Assembly (NCBI GenBank): GCA_018827585.1
Contig: JAHJXP010000121.1
Location: forward strand, 1-7,059
Length of the DNA stretch: 7,059 nucleotides
Reading direction: 5' to 3'
Source of the DNA: Pseudomonadota bacterium
GTDB lineage: Bacteria > Desulfobacterota > Syntrophia > Syntrophales > UBA5619
Below the pieces are notes generated by a model. It saw only the letters and a program-made list of their open reading frames with translations. It searched no databases and was not told where the DNA came from. Of this stretch, positions 5,351-7,059 are shown in pieces; positions within the stretch are counted from its first letter, which is position 1, and each line of letters starts with the position of its first letter. Position numbers and translations under genes: made by a program.

Positions 5351-5550
5351 CGAATAAGCGTCAATCCGAAGTTGTTAAAAGGAAGAATATAAATATATTC
5401 AAGGCATAGCAGACAATTTTGGATTGACGCATGAAGGACTGAGCCGTTGCGCAAGGAAGGCATGCATTATATTATGGAGTTTCAATACACCTATGGGGTT
5501 TCAATCAGGGTATTCCCCATAAATTTAGCGATAAAATATCAATATGAGCG
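5351..5550. repeat. 200-bp structured direct repeat, copy 1
   Basis: It aligns without gaps to 6860-7059 with 12 differences in 200 bases. It contains an 18-bp stem: GCGTCAATCCGAAGTTGT (5358-5375) with ACAATTTTGGATTGACGC (5413-5430), including two G-T/G-U wobble pairs. In the loop is a perfect small hairpin, GAATATA-AA-TATATTC (5385-5400). To the right come two TATGGrGTTTCAAT units 19 bases apart (5473-5486, 5492-5505) and a TATGGGG/CCCCATA stem (5492-5498 with 5515-5521). There is no coding frame of note. It could be a MITE-like element, a small RNA gene or a duplicated regulatory region; strand is unknown. Confidence 0.9.
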
Positions 5551-5594
5551 GGATTGTCAATCATTATTTACCACTAATACAGGGCTCCAGATCT

Positions 5595-5665
5595 ACCGCG
5601 CAGCGGTTTAGTTCTTCAAACGGTAATGCTTGAAGCATTTTAGCACCGCCGGGAAACCAGGCGGT
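5595..5665 (+). promoter_or_regulatory. Structured leader upstream of the BON lipoprotein gene
   Basis: Three short hairpins follow one another: ACCGC-gca-GCGGT (5595-5607), ATGCT-tga-AGCAT (5626-5638) and ACCGCC-9-GGCGGT (5645-5665). A competing pairing, CTTCAA (5614-5619) with TTGAAG (5630-5635), excludes the middle hairpin, giving two alternative folds. It ends about 40 bases before the start codon, a position typical of cis-acting RNA. I could not match it to a known riboswitch class, including c-di-GMP-I. It may be a regulatory leader or fortuitous pairing. Confidence 0.4.
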
Positions 5666-5691
5666 AGCGGAGAAAACAAACATCCTTACAG

Positions 5692-5706
5692 AGAGGAGTA
5701 ACCTCT
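5692..5706 (+). promoter_or_regulatory. Hairpin masking the ribosome binding site of the BON gene
   Basis: AGAGG-AGTAA-CCTCT (5692-5706) is a perfect 5-bp inverted repeat. Its left arm and loop contain the GAGGAG Shine-Dalgarno, and its right arm abuts the ATG at 5707. Pairing would hide the ribosome site, so translation may need melting or an upstream structural change. Confidence 0.45.
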
Positions 5707-6021
5707 ATGAAAAAGAGAAATATCGTTGTCTACTATTTAGTGCTTCTTATGCTGATCTCCACCTTTGCAGCCTGTGCATCGACACCTACACGTGAAAGTA
5801 CAGGTGAATACGTTGACGATTCGGTCATCACGACCAAGGTAAAATCTCTGCTTGCAGCAGATGATTTTCTCAAGGCATTTCAGATCAGTGTCGAAACTTA
5901 CAAGGGCACCGTTCAACTGAGCGGCTTCGTTAATTCTCAAAAGGCCGTCGATAAAGCGGGTGAAATCGTAAGGAGCGTCAAAGGGGTCAAATCCGTAAAG
6001 AATGATCTGATCGTGAAATAG
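5707..6021 (+). CDS. BON-domain lipoprotein (OsmY-like)
   Basis: 104 residues. The N-terminus is a lipoprotein signal peptide: MKKR, hydrophobic residues 6-20, then FAAC23. Phe at -3 of the lipobox is less usual than Leu. Ala follows the Cys, so the mature protein would be expected in the outer membrane. Residues 37-104 form a single BON domain: DDSVITTKVKSLLAADDF, then SVETYKGTVQLSGFV with the conserved GxVxLxGxV (Gly67, Gly73), then VDKAGEIVRSVKGVKSVKND. BON domains occur in envelope proteins such as OsmY and are thought to bind phospholipid or stabilise membranes, often under osmotic or other stress; the exact role here is inferred. The start has a strong GAGGAG 9 bases upstream, inside a small hairpin, and the gene lies behind a structured leader. 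It is followed by another exported protein gene after 131 bases, possibly in one transcript. Confidence 0.88.
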   Translation: MKKRNIVVYYLVLLMLISTFAACASTPTRESTGEYVDDSVITTKVKSLLAADDFLKAFQISVETYKGTVQLSGFVNSQKAVDKAGEIVRSVKGVKSVKNDLIVK

Positions 6022-6032
6022 GCGACCGTTAT

Positions 6033-6077
6033 CCTTTCCCGGATGGAGCACGGCGGCCGCCGTTGACCCGGGAAGGG
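6033..6077. repeat. Large GC-rich inverted repeat between the two envelope genes
   Basis: CCTTTCCCGG (6033-6042) pairs with CCGGGAAGGG (6068-6077) over 10 bp with one G-T pair. A perfect 12-base palindrome, CGGCGGCCGCCG (6051-6062), lies in the loop. No T-run follows, so it is not a classical terminator. It could stabilise the upstream message or lower read-through into the next gene. Confidence 0.5.
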
Positions 6078-6124
6078 GCAAAGGCAAGGGCCAGGGGAAA
6101 AGACACAACAATTAAACATTTTGG

Positions 6125-6130
6125 TAGAAT
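6125..6130 (+). promoter_or_regulatory. Possible -10 box before the Lys-rich secreted protein
   Basis: TAGAAT lies 22 bases before the ATG at 6153. No good -35 is found at 16-18 bases upstream (the nearest is AAGACA with a 19-base spacer). A weak or activator-dependent promoter, or none if the gene is read through from the BON gene, are all possible. Confidence 0.25.
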
Positions 6131-6152
6131 CTTTACACAGAAAGGAGTCGTT

Positions 6153-6803
6153 ATGATGCGTATACTTTTAATAAGCATCGGCTGTTTTTTGTGTTTCATT
6201 ACCGCCACATTCTCTGTTGCGGCAGAAACACAATGGGGAGTCGGCCTGTCCGGCGGCAGCGAAGGTATTACCGGTTTCAATCTTTCCGTGGGCAACTATT
6301 ACCGGGTCCCCGAAAGAGAGGTCTTGATCGTCAGGGACCGGGGGATTCATCAGGAAGAGCTCCCCGTCGTCTATTTTCTCGCACAGAGGGCGCGCGTGTC
6401 ACCGGAGGCCGTTGTCGATCTGCGTCTCAGAGGGATGAACTGGATGGATATCACCCTAAAATTTGGTTTAAGCCCCGATATTTATTATGTTCCGGTGAAA
6501 TCGGCGAAAGAGGGTCCTCCCTACGGGAACGCCTACGGCTATTACAAAAAACATCCGAAAAAAGAGTGGAAGAAAATGAAATTCAAGGATGAGGACATCG
6601 TCAATCAGGTGAATCTAAAATTCATATCCGAACATCATAAATATACCCCGGAACAGGTCATGAAATACCGTTCCGAGGGGAGAAGCTTCGTCGACATTGA
6701 CCGCGATGTCCGATCTGAGAAACAGCGGAAGGGCAAGCACAAAGACAAGGACAGGAAGGAAAAAAGGAGCAGGGGAAAAGGCGGGAAGTCGGAAAATAAC
6801 TGA
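6153..6803 (+). CDS. Secreted Lys-rich protein with internal duplication, function unknown
   Basis: 216 residues; I do not recognise a named gene. Residues 1-24 are a Sec signal peptide (MMRILLISIG start, VAA before Glu25), so the mature protein is exported. Two 27-residue segments align without gaps: 74-100 (YFLAQRARVSPEAVVDLRLR, then GMNWMDI) and 156-182 (KFISEHHKYTPEQVMKYRSE, then GRSFVDI). They share F, P-E, V, R, G and D-I at the same places (8/27 identical, more similar). They look like two copies of a small helical unit. A linker rich in Gly, Tyr and Lys joins them (about 118-147), and residues 186-214 form a highly basic tail, which could bind nucleic acid, lipopolysaccharide or another polyanion. 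ATG 6153 is chosen for AGGAG 7 bases upstream. It follows the BON lipoprotein gene and precedes the second 200-bp repeat, which suggests a two-gene envelope module. Confidence 0.85.
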   Translation: MMRILLISIGCFLCFITATFSVAAETQWGVGLSGGSEGITGFNLSVGNYYRVPEREVLIVRDRGIHQEELPVVYFLAQRARVSPEAVVDLRLRGMNWMDITLKFGLSPDIYYVPVKSAKEGPPYGNAYGYYKKHPKKEWKKMKFKDEDIVNQVNLKFISEHHKYTPEQVMKYRSEGRSFVDIDRDVRSEKQRKGKHKDKDRKEKRSRGKGGKSENN

Positions 6804-6859
6804 TTCTACGGATTGTCAGTAATCAGAAATCTGACAGAGTCATAAAAGGTTGGTGATTT

Positions 6860-7059
6860 CGAATAAGCTTCAATCCGAAGTTGTTAAAAGGAAGAATATA
6901 AATATATTCAAAGCATTGAAGACAATTTTGGATTGAAGCATGAAGGACTGAGCCGCTGCGCAAGGAAGGCGCACATTATATTATGGGGTTTCAATACACC
7001 TATGGGTTTTCAATCAGGGTATTCCCCATAAATTTAGCAATAAAATATCAATATGAGCG
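6860..7059. repeat. 200-bp structured direct repeat, copy 2 (reaches window edge)
   Basis: Direct-orientation copy of 5351-5550, 188/200 identical, no gaps. Its stem is GCTTCAATCCGAAGTTGT (6867-6884) with ACAATTTTGGATTGAAGC (6922-6939). The stem position that is G:C in copy 1 is T:A here, so pairing is kept. The second TATGGGG arm is TATGGGT here, shortening that minor stem to 6 bp. It starts 56 bases after the stop of the secreted-protein gene. The homology runs to the last base of the window, so the unit may be longer than 200 bp. Confidence 0.9.

Noticed and set aside
5473..5505. GTTTCAAT-containing tandem units suggesting a CRISPR array
   Set aside because: There are only two units 19 bases apart, with no spacer-sized gaps and no cas genes; they are part of the 200-bp element.
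5595..5665. c-di-GMP-I (GEMM) riboswitch
   Set aside because: The hallmark CAGGGCAAACC and GGACGCAAAGCC blocks are missing.

Overview
The window looks like accessory chromosomal DNA of a Gram-negative bacterium. A deltaproteobacterial (Desulfobacterota-like) host is my best guess. The grounds are lipoproteins with secretion signals, GC-rich dispersed hairpin repeats and protein wording familiar from that group. No taxonomic marker is present, so this is inference. The left 4.3 kb, above all the amidase, is visibly GC-rich; the right 1.8 kb is more AT-rich and rich in repeats.

Layout. 1-126 (-): N-terminal end of a transposase cut by the window edge. 127-454: no gene; a cluster of C/G-rich hairpin repeats bracketed by a 28-bp imperfect direct repeat. 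455-978 (-): remains of a catabolic operon, namely a GntR-type regulator fragment with an in-frame stop at codon 4, overlapping by ATGA a fumarylacetoacetate-hydrolase-family gene that has lost its middle. A divergent intergenic region with palindromes and promoter-like boxes separates these from an intact amidase-signature hydrolase (1285-2721, +). 2827-3921 (+): intact lipoprotein MsrA-MsrB fusion (methionine sulfoxide repair outside the cytoplasm). Directly after its stop lies the 3' half of an enoyl-CoA hydratase gene (3927-4343).

4448-4908: a compact unit with a small minus-strand gene of unknown function between two hairpins made from the same 13-15 bp arm; the probable start codon lies in the loop of the upstream hairpin. 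4936-5220 (-): C-terminal remnant of a type III restriction enzyme Res subunit with a damaged nuclease motif.

5351-5550 and 6860-7059: two direct copies of a 200-bp element, 188/200 identical without gaps by my count. Each holds an 18-bp stem, and a base pair has changed on both sides between the copies. They bracket a two-gene island: a BON-domain lipoprotein (5707-6021) behind a hairpin-rich leader, and a secreted, Lys-rich protein with an internal duplication (6153-6803). The second copy ends exactly at the window edge, so its true right end is unseen.

Overall the window mixes three apparently working enzymes or envelope proteins with at least four broken genes, as expected of a rearranged genomic region. 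The best candidates for something undescribed are the 200-bp covarying element and the hairpin-bounded small gene.
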